64,000 bases of DNA from Haloferax denitrificans ATCC 35960 (lineage in GTDB: Archaea; Halobacteriota; Halobacteria; Halobacteriales; Haloferacaceae). Within the stretch, counting starts at the first letter, position 1. Each line of letters opens with the position of its first letter. The DNA is taken from contig NZ_AOLP01000008.1 in the NCBI RefSeq assembly GCF_000337795.1, positions 1 through 64,000 on the forward strand, in the 5' to 3' direction. The position numbers and the translations under genes are program-made. Shown piece after piece: positions 42,452 to 51,281 of this stretch. The notes beneath the pieces were generated by a model. It ran no database searches. It had not been told where the DNA came from and saw only the letters and a list, made by a program, of their open reading frames with translations.

Positions 42452-43642
42452 CTACGGCTCCCGGAGCGTGACGCGGCGCTCCTCCTGCCAGCCGTCGTCG
42501 GGGACCCACGTGTTCACCACGAGCACGACGCTGTCGACCGTGCCGGTCCACGAGAGCGTCCCGGTCACGGGGCCGCTGAGCGACCCGACGGTCCCGTCGG
42601 CGCTTCGGACCGTCGGCGGGTCGGCGGCCTCGACCGAGAGCGTCGGGTCGGGCGACGCCGACGATGCGGCCGTGGTCGTCGTTTGACTGCCGCCCCCACC
42701 GCCCCCGCCACCCCCGCCGCCACCTCCTCCACCGCCCCCAACGCCACCGCCAGTGCCCGAGCGCGCCGTGGTGGTCGGCTCGGGACTGCTCGTCGGCGCT
42801 GGTGTCGACGTGGGCGTCGACGACGGGGTCGGGTTCGGCGTCGTGGTCTCGGTCGGCGTCGACGCGGGCGTCGGTGTGTCCGGGTCCTCGAACTGGTTCG
42901 TTTCCTCGGGCGGGGCATCCGGCGTCGGCGAGGGCGGCGTCACGGTGACGTCCGGCGGCGACGGCTCGGGGTCGCCGCCCCGGAGGTCCGAAATCGCGTC
43001 GTTGATGCCGCTGTCGTCGAGGAAACGGTCGATGCTTCCGGGAGCGGCGAAGCCGGTTCCGACCAGCACGATGCCGACGACCACGAAGACGACGAACACC
43101 CGACCGGCAATCTGCGAGAGCCGCGGCGAGAGCGTGCCGAGGAGCTTCGCCGAAAAGAGCGAGGCGAGCGACAGCGGAATCGGGAACAGCCCCGCCCGCG
43201 GCGGGCGGTACTCGACCACCAGCGCCGTCTCGGTCGGCCGGTCGCCGGGTTCGACCTCGTCGCCGACAGCGACCGAGTACTCGTCGGTACGGGGTTCGCC
43301 GTCCTCGTCGGGTGAGGGTCGCTCGCGTTCGACGAGCGCGGGTGCGGCGTCAGCTTCGGTGCCGGTGCCGACGAACGACGCCGACTGGGCGTCCCAGCGC
43401 CGGACCGCCCGGACGACCCCGTTGACGGGCAGGCGCTCGCCGGGAAGACAGAGGACGCGGTCGCCCCGTTCGAGACGCTCGAAGTCGACCTCCTCGAAGT
43501 CGTCTGCATTGTTGTCGTTCGCGTCGCTGTCGTCCGCGTCGACGTCAACGAGGCGTCGACACCGGGTCGCGTCGGCGAGCGCCAGTTCGGGCGACTGCTC
43601 GGGCGTCCAGTCGGGCGCGTTCGCGTCGTCCGGGGCGGTCAC
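42452..43642 (-). CDS. Single-pass membrane protein with Pro/Thr stalk and polyglycine tract
   Basis: A 396-residue protein. The N-terminal cytoplasmic part (about 1-165) has a DRVLCLPGERLPVNGVVR segment suggestive of a beta-rich domain. A membrane segment near residues 180-200 (VFVVFVVVGIVLVGTGFAAPG) is followed by an extracellular Pro/Thr/Ser/Glu-rich stalk, a run of at least 17 glycines (encoded by GGC-like codons, 42690-42750) and a small C-terminal beta domain (SLSGPVTGTLSWTGTVDSVVLVVNTWV). It lies between the signal peptidase and the third TasA-like gene with gaps of 7 and 4 bases. It could anchor or nucleate the fibre, a role analogous to TapA; that is inference from gene order. Confidence 0.7.
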   Translation of the reverse strand: MTAPDDANAPDWTPEQSPELALADATRCRRLVDVDADDSDANDNNADDFEEVDFERLERGDRVLCLPGERLPVNGVVRAVRRWDAQSASFVGTGTEADAAPALVERERPSPDEDGEPRTDEYSVAVGDEVEPGDRPTETALVVEYRPPRAGLFPIPLSLASLFSAKLLGTLSPRLSQIAGRVFVVFVVVGIVLVGTGFAAPGSIDRFLDDSGINDAISDLRGGDPEPSPPDVTVTPPSPTPDAPPEETNQFEDPDTPTPASTPTETTTPNPTPSSTPTSTPAPTSSPEPTTTARSGTGGGVGGGGGGGGGGGGGGGGGSQTTTTAASSASPDPTLSVEAADPPTVRSADGTVGSLSGPVTGTLSWTGTVDSVVLVVNTWVPDDGWQEERRVTLREP

Positions 43643-43649
43643 GAGGGAT

Positions 43650-44459
43650 TCACCGCCCGTCCCCGGAGGTCTCGTCGGTCGGCGCGTCAGAAGGGCAGTC
43701 GACGGGGTCGGTCACCCATTCCATGCCGTCGGCCGAGCCGGAGGGCGCGGCGTCGGACGGCGAGGGAGATGGGTCGACGACGGCGACGGGGTCCGAGAGG
43801 CGGACGCCCGTTCGCTCCGGGTAGAGCGTGACGCCACCGTCCGAGGCGCTGACGTAGCCAGTTCCGGTCTCGGACCCCACGTCGGGCGAACCGTCGCGTC
43901 CGGCGCTCCCGTCGGACTCGTCGGGGTCGACCTCGACGAGCGCGTCGGTGTACAGCGAGTAGAGCTCGGTCACGACGAGGAGCGCGCCGGGGAGGATGAC
44001 GAACAGGACCAACCCGAGTCCCGACTGGACGAACTGCGCGGCGAGCCCGAGATACGGCACGTGGAACCAGACGCGACCGACGACGCGGTCGGCGGTGACG
44101 GGGTCCGAGTCGACGTCCTCGTTGGCGTCGCCCTTCGTGCGGAACACCGGACTGTCGCCGCTTCGGTCCACCGCGACGACCCGGTGGGTCACGCGGTCGG
44201 TCCGCTCGTCGGTGATGGCGCTCCCGGCTTCCCGGTAGGTGATAATGTCGCCCTCCGAGATGTCCGCTGGCGGCACGTCGCGGACGACCACCACGTCGCC
44301 GGCGTCGAAGGTCGGCGACATGCTCCCGGAGAGGACGGTATAACTGGCGTCGGCACCGAAGGCCTGCGGCGCGGCGAGCACGACGACGAGCGCGACGGCG
44401 ACGAGGAGCACGACGCCGCCGAGGACGCGGGCCGCCGCGGCGAGGCGAGACCAGTTCAT
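43650..44459 (-). CDS. Signal peptidase I, SipW-like S/H/D type
   Basis: A 269-residue type I signal peptidase starting MNWSRLAAAARVLGG at the ATG at 44459. The N-terminal membrane helix is followed by the nucleophile serine in SYTVLSGSMSPTFDAGD (S46). The general base is histidine (RVTHRVVAV, H92) rather than lysine, as in archaeal, eukaryotic and SipW enzymes. An aspartate lies in FRTKGDANEDV (D111). A second membrane segment near 140-165 and a cytoplasmic Ser/Asp-rich tail follow. It sits between the TasA-like preproteins and the anchor-like protein, so it probably processes them outside the general pathway, as SipW does for TasA in Bacillus. Confidence 0.9.
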   Translation of the reverse strand: MNWSRLAAAARVLGGVVLLVAVALVVVLAAPQAFGADASYTVLSGSMSPTFDAGDVVVVRDVPPADISEGDIITYREAGSAITDERTDRVTHRVVAVDRSGDSPVFRTKGDANEDVDSDPVTADRVVGRVWFHVPYLGLAAQFVQSGLGLVLFVILPGALLVVTELYSLYTDALVEVDPDESDGSAGRDGSPDVGSETGTGYVSASDGGVTLYPERTGVRLSDPVAVVDPSPSPSDAAPSGSADGMEWVTDPVDCPSDAPTDETSGDGR

Positions 44460-44462
44460 CGG

Positions 44463-46136
44463 TCAGGCGCCCCCGTCGGCGTCGTCTCCGGTCCCGTCGT
44501 CACCGCTGGCGTTCTCGGGGGCGGCCGGTTCGGTTTCGGAGTCGGAGTCGGAGTCAACCGATTCGGTTTCGGAGCCGGGGTCAGCCACATCGGTTTCAGA
44601 GTCGGCGTCGGAATCGGTCGTTTCGTCGCTTCTCCCGACGTCATCGTCTTGGACGGCTTCACCGTCACCATCGTCTTGCTTGGATTCAGCTTCGTCGTCA
44701 TCACCGTCTCCGCCGTCTTGCTCGGATTCGGCTTCGGCGTCTTGCTCGGAATCGGATTCGGTGTCTTGGTCGTTCTCTCCGGCATCGTCCTCGACATCCG
44801 CTTTCTCGACGCCGTCGTCTTCTCCGTCCTCGGATTCGCCGTCTTCCTCGGTCGTCTCGACTTCGTTCGTTCTGACTGCGTTGCTCGTCTTGACGTCGAT
44901 GCGCATCACGAGGTCGTCGGGGTCGACGTGCGCGTGGTGGTGCCACGAGAACCGGAGCTTGCCGGTGAGCGAGAACGACCCGTCTATCTCGCGGGCGATG
45001 CGGACGTGGTTCGTGCCGGTCGCGTCGACCGAAACGTCGGCGAGGGCGCTCGTCCGGCCGTCGGCGGTGAGTTCGAGGTCCGAGACCGCGACCGACGTCC
45101 AGGCGGCCGAGGCGGAGACCGTGACGCCGAGCGCGACCACGTCGTTCGCGCCGACGCCCTGTCCCTTCCGCCCGTGTTTGTCCGGGTACTCGGTGCCGCC
45201 GACGGTCATCGTCACCTTACTGCCGTCGAAGTCGACGCGGAACGACTCGGTTCGGCCCGACCTCCACGCGTGTTGCCAGTCGTTGTTCTGCTTGTGGAGG
45301 CGCGTCTCGGAGCTTCCGGAGCGCTTCAGGACCGCGACTTCGTAGTTCTCCGGCTCCGAGTTGCCGTGAACGAAGCCGTCGTAGGGCTCGCCATAGCGGG
45401 CGAGCGTCGCCCAGTCCCAGCCGCCCATCGCGTCGCGGGCGTTGCCGGAGCCGGACGACGAATCCTCGTCGTCTCCGTCGTCGTCGGCCTCGCAGGTCGC
45501 GCCGCCGTCGTCGTCGGCCCGCTGGTCGAGCGCGAACCGGAGGTCGACGCCCGCGATATCCGAGGCGACTTCGTTGCCGGCGCTCGACGGGAGCCGCCAC
45601 GCGATGACGAAGTCGACCGACTCGCCGGACGCGAGTTCGTAATCGAGGTCGAACGTCTCGTCCGCGACGAAAATCGAGTCGAGGGTCGCGTAGTCGGAAC
45701 TCCCGCAGAGGTACGTCTTCGACCCGTCGGGGGCTTCGAGCCACGCGCGGACTTCGAGCACCTGCGCGAGTTCGCCGTCGCCGACGCGGGGGTCGTTCTG
45801 CGACGGAGGCTCCGACTGCCCGTTTTCGTCGTCAGTGACGCCGAGCACGTCGATGTCGAGGAAGCCGGTGAGCGACCCGCGGTTGCGAAGCGTCAGCGAC
45901 GCGGTGCCGCTGTCGCCGGGCGCGAGGGCCGACTCTTCGAGGAACGTGAGTTGCTCGTCGTCGCCGTCGACCGTCAGGTCGAGCGTGCCGACGCCGAACG
46001 ACGCGTCGGCGCGCTCGGCGTCTGAAAACGCGGAGTAGGTGCCGACGCCCGCGGCGGCGCTTCCGGCGCTAATCGTGAAGAGCCCGCCGAGGAATCGGCG
46101 TCGGGTGAGCGTCAGCGTTGGTGTCTGTTTCGGCAT
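44463..46136 (-). CDS. Large TasA/camelysin-like secreted protein with acidic tail
   Basis: A 557-residue exported protein starting MPKQTPTLTLTRRRFLGGLF. The signal has RRR at 12-14 and a SipW-type hydrophobic core (ISAGSAAAGVGTYSAFSDAERADASFGVGTLDL); the AFSDAE pattern after the core is diagnostic of TasA-class preproteins. A beta-sandwich follows (about 40-215: SLTLRNRGSLTGFLDIDVLG; LPSSAGNEVASDIAGVDLRF). A second domain (about 250-400) contains HLNG-type concanavalin-like sequence (AWTSVAVSDLELTADGRTS). The last 130 residues are extremely acidic Asp/Glu/Ser repeats. It is 156 bases downstream of the smaller family member and 3 bases from the signal peptidase start. Confidence 0.85.
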   Translation of the reverse strand: MPKQTPTLTLTRRRFLGGLFTISAGSAAAGVGTYSAFSDAERADASFGVGTLDLTVDGDDEQLTFLEESALAPGDSGTASLTLRNRGSLTGFLDIDVLGVTDDENGQSEPPSQNDPRVGDGELAQVLEVRAWLEAPDGSKTYLCGSSDYATLDSIFVADETFDLDYELASGESVDFVIAWRLPSSAGNEVASDIAGVDLRFALDQRADDDGGATCEADDDGDDEDSSSGSGNARDAMGGWDWATLARYGEPYDGFVHGNSEPENYEVAVLKRSGSSETRLHKQNNDWQHAWRSGRTESFRVDFDGSKVTMTVGGTEYPDKHGRKGQGVGANDVVALGVTVSASAAWTSVAVSDLELTADGRTSALADVSVDATGTNHVRIAREIDGSFSLTGKLRFSWHHHAHVDPDDLVMRIDVKTSNAVRTNEVETTEEDGESEDGEDDGVEKADVEDDAGENDQDTESDSEQDAEAESEQDGGDGDDDEAESKQDDGDGEAVQDDDVGRSDETTDSDADSETDVADPGSETESVDSDSDSETEPAAPENASGDDGTGDDADGGA

Positions 46137-46272
46137 CGAGAGGCGTGAAGTCGTCGTGCGCGTTCGGAGGGGCGGAACGAAAGAGCTGGACGCGGTCGGT
46201 TCGACCGGGTTGGTTCCGGGTCGAGTCGGCCGGGTCGCGTCGTCTGCGTCGCCCGCGAACGCGAGGTGTAAG

Positions 46273-46314
46273 TACTGGCTGTCCCGCTGGTTCTACTGGC
46301 TGTCCCGCTGGTTC
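46273..46314. repeat. 21-bp perfect tandem duplication at the end of the small TasA-like gene
   Basis: Two adjacent copies of the 21-base unit TACTGGCTGTCCCGCTGGTTC (46273-46293 and 46294-46314). One copy encodes the C-terminal NQRDSQ residues; the gene's stop codon (46293-46295, minus strand) spans the junction, so the second copy lies in the 3' flank. It is probably a recent replication slippage. Confidence 0.85.
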
Positions 46315-46916
46315 AGTTCGAAGTCGAACTGGATGTCGAGCCCGTCGGCTTGGAACTCGTTTCCGGCGCTCTCCTGCATCTCCAGCGCGAAGGAGAACGT
46401 CTTCGTCTCGCCAGACGCGAGGGCGATGTCCCGGACGTTGGAATCGTCGTCCTCGCCGTCGTTGTTGTCGACCACGTCGGCCAGCGTGGCCGAGCCACCG
46501 AATCGGTCGGCGAGCACGTCGAGGCTCCCGACTTCGAACGTCGTCACGTCGAGGACGCCCGCGAGGTCCGCCACCGAGGCGTCCGCGTCGCCGTCGTCGC
46601 CGGCCGTGGCGTCGCTGTCGTTTTCGGTCAGCGTGAGGTCGATATCGAGGCTCCCGTCGAGCGTGCCGTCGTTTTCGAGGTCGACCTCGAAGGTGTCGGT
46701 CTCGTCGCCGGGCGCGAGGCCCGTGGCGCTGAAGCTCGCGGAACTGGCTCCGTCGGCGAGGCTCAGCGTCCCCGCCTGAAGCGTGTTCTCGGTGCTCGAT
46801 TCGGTGTCGTTGAACAGGGCGAACGTGCCCACCCCGGCGGCGGCGCTTCCCGCACCAATCGTGAGGAGGCCTCCGAGGGCGCGGCGTCGTGTGAGTTTGA
46901 ATACTTTGTCTGCCAT
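46293..46916 (-). CDS. Small TasA/camelysin-like secreted fibre protein
   Basis: A 207-residue exported protein from the ATG at 46916 (MADKVFKLTRRRALGG). The signal contains RRR at 10-12 and the core LLTIGAGSAAAGVGTFALFNDTE, followed by the hallmark TLQAGTLSL. The mature protein is one beta-sandwich (FSATGLAPGDETDTFEVDLEN, DGTLDGSLDIDLTL, MQESAGNEFQADGLDIQF), all acidic. The homologous bacterial TasA and the archaeal bundling pili subunits form donor-strand-linked fibres, so this is the best candidate for the main fibre subunit. It is the promoter-proximal gene of the operon; a good TATA box is not obvious in the 211 bases upstream. Confidence 0.85.
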   Translation of the reverse strand: MADKVFKLTRRRALGGLLTIGAGSAAAGVGTFALFNDTESSTENTLQAGTLSLADGASSASFSATGLAPGDETDTFEVDLENDGTLDGSLDIDLTLTENDSDATAGDDGDADASVADLAGVLDVTTFEVGSLDVLADRFGGSATLADVVDNNDGEDDDSNVRDIALASGETKTFSFALEMQESAGNEFQADGLDIQFDFELNQRDSQ

Positions 46917-47127
46917 TTGATTTCTCCGTGCGGCCCACCGTACACCCACTCCCTTCCGTGATATTCTGGGTGGGGTGACCTTCAGATATCTCTACTCGAT
47001 TACGCGGGAATAACCCGATACCACCATTATGCGGTATCCGGCAAAAACCGAGCGACGTGGTAGCGCTCGGCACGAACTCAGCGGGACGAGCGCCACCCGG
47101 ACCGCCTCGGGTCGGCGACGCGCCGTC

Positions 47128-49170
47128 TCACTCGGCGTCGAACAGTTCGGCGAAGACCTTGCGCTGGGCCGCCCGGAGGTGTTGGGTGAACGTCGACCGC
47201 GAGACGCCGATGGCCTCGGCCACCTCGGCGGCGCTGTGGCGCTTCGGCCGCTCGAAGTAGCCCGTCCGGTACGCGACTTCGAGCGACTCGCGCTGGCGGT
47301 CGGTCAGTCCGTCCAACACGCTGGCACCGATATCGGACTCGACGGTGCGGTGGCTCCGCGCGGTCATGACGACGCTGTCGAAGGCCGCCGCGAGCGCCTC
47401 GACGAACGGGCCGGCCGGTCGCCGCCGGGGGAGGTCGACGACGACGGTCGCCTCGCCGTCCGCCACGACGACGCGGTGGAGGACGCCGCCCGCGTCGGCG
47501 ATGGTCGTCCCCAGCGAGGGCGCGGCCGTGTCGAACTGCGCCCGGACGACCCCGTCGCCGGCGGTCACGGCTCCGGGAGTCACGCCATCGAGACCGGCCA
47601 GCGCGTCTGTCACCGCGGCCTCGGACGCGCCGCGGACCGTCACGAAGTAGCGCTCCCTGTCGCCGCGGGGCAACACCGTGTGGACGACGACTTCCGCGTC
47701 GCGGCCGAGCGCGTCGCCGACCGCCAGAAGCCCCGCGTCGGCGTCGCGGACGCTGAGGCGGACACGGACGACCTCGTCTGCCACGAGCGCCTCGCGGCTC
47801 TCGGCGGTGCTGAGGGCGTAGCCGAGCGTCTCCGCCAGCTCTTCGAACCGGCGGCGCTCGCGGTCGTCGTCGGCACCGCGGCGGTACACGCCGAGGACGC
47901 CGTAGTCGACGCCGCCGTGCCGGAGCGCGACGGCGACCGCGGTTTCGATACCGTCGGCGGCCGCGGCCGCCATCCACCCGGCGTCGGGAGCGGTCGTCGG
48001 CGCGTCGGAGTCGATATCGGCATCGTCGGCGGTATCAGCGTCGGTGTCGGCGTCGGCATCGACGTCAGTGTCGGCATCGAGGCCGCCCGCGTCTCCGACG
48101 GCGCGGACGACCGTCGTCCCCTCGCGGAAGGCGGTCAGGCTCGGTTCGGTCGAGCCGCGCCGGACCGCCGCGTCGGCGTCGAAGACGCCCGCCGCCCGGA
48201 GGTACGACTCGTCGCCGACGACGGCGAGCGGGTCGAGTCCGCCGCCCGCGGTGCGCTCGCCCACCCACGCCGCGACGGTGTCGGGGTCGCTCCCGATGTA
48301 CCGACAGAACGACTCCGCGACTTCGACGCGCGACGACTGTCGGACGAGAATCTCCCGAATCGCCTCCTTCGTGTCGCGCTCGCGTTCGAGTCGGCGCTGG
48401 TGGTTGACCTGCGCCGTGATGTCCCGGAGGACGCCGATGGTTCCCGGCAGTCCGTCGTCGACGACGTGGTCGATATCGAGGATGCAGTGTCGCGTCTCGC
48501 CGCCGCGGTCGCGGATGCGGATGTCGAGCGACTGCGGGACCGACAGGTCGAGCGCGTCGCGGACGCGCCCCCGGTCGTCGGGGTGGACGACCGTCTCGAC
48601 GATGTCGCCGTCGGTGAGCGCCGCGCGGTCGTACCCGGTGAGCGTCGTCGCCGCCTCGTTGACGAGGACGACGCCGCCGTCGCGGGCGACGAAGATGGCG
48701 TCGCGGACGTTCTCGACCAGCGTCCGGTAGCGCGCCTCGCTCTCGGCGAGCGCGCGCTCCGTTCGGTGTTTGTCGACCGCCGTCCGAACGCGGGTGGCGA
48801 GCGCCGCGGCGCTGTCGTCGACGCTCGTCTTGACGATGTAGTCGTCAGCGCCGGCCGACAGCGCGCTACTGGCGAGCCCCTCGTTTCCGGCACCCGTAAA
48901 GAGGAGAAACGGGATGTCGGGTCGGACGTCGCGGACCGCCGCCAGCAGTTCGATTCCCGTCCGGCCGGGCATGTAGTAATCGCTGACGACGCACTCCACG
49001 TCGTCGGTGAGGCGGGCGAGCGCGCCCTCGGGGCTGTTGGCCTCGTACACGTCGAAGTCGGGAGCCACCTCGCGGAGTCGATGCACCACGAGCGTCAGCC
49101 AGTCGCGGTCGTCGTCGACGAGGAGAACCGTGACGGGGTCCGCGCTCGTTCGGTCTGTCGTCTCGGTCAC
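47128..49170 (-). CDS. Response-regulator, PAS, GAF and BAT-type transcription factor
   Basis: A 680-residue multidomain regulator starting at a GTG at 49170 (MTETTDRTSADPVTVLLVDDDRDW). The receiver (about 10-125) has a phospho-acceptor aspartate in CVVSDYYMPGRTG and a lysine in DDYIVKTSVDD. A PAS domain (about 140-260: ARYRTLVENVRDAIFVARDGG, VLRDITAQVNHQ), a GAF-like domain (about 275-440) with an internal Asp/Thr/Ala-rich low-complexity loop, a BAT domain (about 450-600) and a C-terminal HTH_10 (LTDRQRESLEVAYRTGYF, VSRSTFTQHLRAAQRKVFAELF) follow. It lies upstream of and in the same direction as the fibre operon, 211 bases away, and next to a divergent histidine kinase at 49370, so the pair may control fibre production. 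Confidence 0.88.
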   Translation of the reverse strand: MTETTDRTSADPVTVLLVDDDRDWLTLVVHRLREVAPDFDVYEANSPEGALARLTDDVECVVSDYYMPGRTGIELLAAVRDVRPDIPFLLFTGAGNEGLASSALSAGADDYIVKTSVDDSAAALATRVRTAVDKHRTERALAESEARYRTLVENVRDAIFVARDGGVVLVNEAATTLTGYDRAALTDGDIVETVVHPDDRGRVRDALDLSVPQSLDIRIRDRGGETRHCILDIDHVVDDGLPGTIGVLRDITAQVNHQRRLERERDTKEAIREILVRQSSRVEVAESFCRYIGSDPDTVAAWVGERTAGGGLDPLAVVGDESYLRAAGVFDADAAVRRGSTEPSLTAFREGTTVVRAVGDAGGLDADTDVDADADTDADTADDADIDSDAPTTAPDAGWMAAAAADGIETAVAVALRHGGVDYGVLGVYRRGADDDRERRRFEELAETLGYALSTAESREALVADEVVRVRLSVRDADAGLLAVGDALGRDAEVVVHTVLPRGDRERYFVTVRGASEAAVTDALAGLDGVTPGAVTAGDGVVRAQFDTAAPSLGTTIADAGGVLHRVVVADGEATVVVDLPRRRPAGPFVEALAAAFDSVVMTARSHRTVESDIGASVLDGLTDRQRESLEVAYRTGYFERPKRHSAAEVAEAIGVSRSTFTQHLRAAQRKVFAELFDAE

Positions 49171-49369
49171 GGCAGTTCGGCCGTCCGTGGCGCATCGACC
49201 GGCATAAACTGTTCGGGTGCGAACATCGGGGGCGCTCAAGGAACCCGGAACGCCGGTCCAGTTACGCCGACAGCGGGGCGGTGAGAGCGCTCGAACATAT
49301 AGTTTAAATACAAGAGTGAGCACAGAACACGCACCGATGGACGCGAACAGCGGTCGGGTGCAGTGAGCG

Positions 49370-51076
49370 ATGGGCTGGCAGTACACCGTCTTCGCGCTTC
49401 CGACGCTCTTTGCGATGATTACCGCGGCTCTCCTCGGCGTGTACAGCCTGCGGTACATGCGGGCCCACGGCCGGTCGTCCGAACTCGTGGCGTTCTTCGC
49501 CGTGAACGTCGGGCTCGTCCTCTGGACCGGCTTTTCGACCCTCAAGCTACTGCAGACGGACCCGTCGCTGAAGCTCCTGTTCTACCGGTTTCTCTACTTC
49601 GGCGTCGCCCCGCTCGGCGCGCTCGCGTTCCTCTTTACGCTCCTCCACACCGACCGAGTCAGCCGAATCACGCCCGGGCTGGTCGCGGCGGTCATGGCCG
49701 TCCCGGTCACCTTTCTGGCGCTCCTGTTTACGAACCCGAGCGGCCTCGCCATCGAGGCGACGCGCCTCGTCGAGACGGGCGGACTCGTCGTCATGCGGGT
49801 CGACGTCGGCCTCGGCCACGTGGTGTTGGAGTTGCTCTACAACGCGGTGCTCTGCGCGCTGGCCGTCGCGCTCATCCTCACCGAGGCGGGTCGACTGGGA
49901 CGACCGTACATTCCGCAGGCGGTTTTGGTGAGCGTCGGCCTCGTCGCCCCGTTCGTCTTCACGGCCTGCACCGCGCTCGGAATCCCACCGTTCGGGAGCG
50001 ACGGCGTGAATCTCGTGCCGACCTCGGCCGCGATCACGTCGGCCGCCATCGGCGTCGCGCTCTTTCGCTACCGGTTTCTCGACCTGCCGCCCATCGCCTA
50101 CACGACCGCGATGGAGGAGTCGCCCGACGGCGTGTTCGTCCTCGACGCCGACGAGCGAATCGTCCACGTCAACACCCGCGGCGCGGAGCTCTTAGAGCGC
50201 TTCGGCGCGGCCGTCGGCGACCCGGTCACGGCCGTCTCGTCGGACCTCGACCTGACGACCGAGAGCAACGACAGCGTCAGAACCACGCGAGCGGACGGCG
50301 AGACGGTGTATCTCAGCGCCCGGTCCCAGCGGCTCGAACGGGGCGACCAGACCGTCGGGTGGGTCATCGTCCTCCGCGACGTGACCGAGTTGCACCGTCA
50401 AAAACAGACCATCCTCTCCCGAAACGAGAAGCTCACGCTCCTCAACCAGATAATCCGCCACGACATCCGAAACGACGTGGCCGTCATCCTCGGCAACGCC
50501 CGGCTTATCGAGGAGTCGGTCGAAGACGAGGTGGTCCGCAAGCGTCTCAACACGATACTCAGAAACGGGGAACACGCCTCCGAGCTCACGGTGAACGTCC
50601 GGAACCTCATGGCGACGATGCTCGACGACGAGGAGACGACCCGGCCGACGGCGCTCGCCGGGCCGCTCTGGGCGGAGGCGAGCGCGGTCCGCGACGGCGC
50701 GTCCGACGCCGCGGTTTCGCTCCCCGACGAGCCGCCGGAGGTGACCGTCGTCGCCGACGACATGCTGGGGACCGTCTTCCGCAACCTCCTCACGAACGCG
50801 GTGCGACACAACGACGCCGGCCGGGCCGAAATCGACGTGTCGGTCGGGGTGCGAGACGACGACGCGCTCGTCCGCATCGCCGACAACGGACCGGGCGTCC
50901 CCGACGAGCGCAAAGAGGAGGTGTTCGGCCGCGGCGAGAAGGGCCTCGAAAGCCCCGGGACCGGCCTCGGGCTCTACCTCGTCGACACCATCGTCAGCGG
51001 CTACGGCGGCGACGTGTGGGTCGAAGACAACGACCCCCGCGGCGCGGTCTTCGTGGTCCGCCTGCGGAGAGCCTGA
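49370..51076 (+). CDS. Membrane sensor histidine kinase with 7TM input domain
   Basis: A 568-residue kinase. Seven membrane segments occupy about residues 5-235 (the histidine-kinase N-terminal 7TM family). A PAS domain follows (about 245-345: EESPDGVFVLDADERIVHVN, VLRDVTELHRQKQ). The phospho-acceptor histidine is H364 in NQIIRHDIRNDVAVI. The HATPase has FRNLLTNAVRHN, DNGPGVPDERKEEVF and GTGLGLYLV. It is divergent from the receiver-containing regulator at 47128-49170, separated by 199 bases that include a TATA-like ATATAGTTTAAATAC (49297-49311). The cognate response regulator may be that neighbour. Confidence 0.9.
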   Translation: MGWQYTVFALPTLFAMITAALLGVYSLRYMRAHGRSSELVAFFAVNVGLVLWTGFSTLKLLQTDPSLKLLFYRFLYFGVAPLGALAFLFTLLHTDRVSRITPGLVAAVMAVPVTFLALLFTNPSGLAIEATRLVETGGLVVMRVDVGLGHVVLELLYNAVLCALAVALILTEAGRLGRPYIPQAVLVSVGLVAPFVFTACTALGIPPFGSDGVNLVPTSAAITSAAIGVALFRYRFLDLPPIAYTTAMEESPDGVFVLDADERIVHVNTRGAELLERFGAAVGDPVTAVSSDLDLTTESNDSVRTTRADGETVYLSARSQRLERGDQTVGWVIVLRDVTELHRQKQTILSRNEKLTLLNQIIRHDIRNDVAVILGNARLIEESVEDEVVRKRLNTILRNGEHASELTVNVRNLMATMLDDEETTRPTALAGPLWAEASAVRDGASDAAVSLPDEPPEVTVVADDMLGTVFRNLLTNAVRHNDAGRAEIDVSVGVRDDDALVRIADNGPGVPDERKEEVFGRGEKGLESPGTGLGLYLVDTIVSGYGGDVWVEDNDPRGAVFVVRLRRA

Positions 51077-51131
51077 CGGGACGACCGAGCGCCCGAGCAC
51101 TCAAGTCATCAACACACAAACACGTCGAGCG

Positions 51132-51281
51132 ATGCCCTCCACCGTTCTGCCCGCCGGCGTCAGCCGGTGGCGAGTGGCCGTGTTCGCGGCCCTCGCGGCC
51201 GTCATCTCGGCGCTCGGTGTCGTCGTCGAGGCGTACAACTACCGGCACGGAACGAGCTATCTCCGGTTCGGTGTCGGATGA
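51132..51281 (+). CDS. Small single-pass membrane protein (49 residues)
   Basis: A 49-codon gene beginning MPSTVLPAGVSRWRVAV; one membrane segment, VAVFAALAAVISALGVVVEAY (residues about 15-35), then a charged C-terminus (NYRHGTSYLRFGVG). The stop overlaps the next ATG (ATGA at 51278-51281), a strong sign that both are translated together. Function unknown; a chaperone or regulatory subunit for the next protein is plausible. Confidence 0.65.
   Translation: MPSTVLPAGVSRWRVAVFAALAAVISALGVVVEAYNYRHGTSYLRFGVG

Noticed and set aside
42753-46025. Very long open frame on the plus strand antisense to the TasA-like operon
   Set aside because: It is an overlap artefact of GC-rich coding DNA: the minus-strand genes have export signals, catalytic motifs and acidic composition, whereas this translation is Arg/Ser/Val-rich low-complexity sequence.
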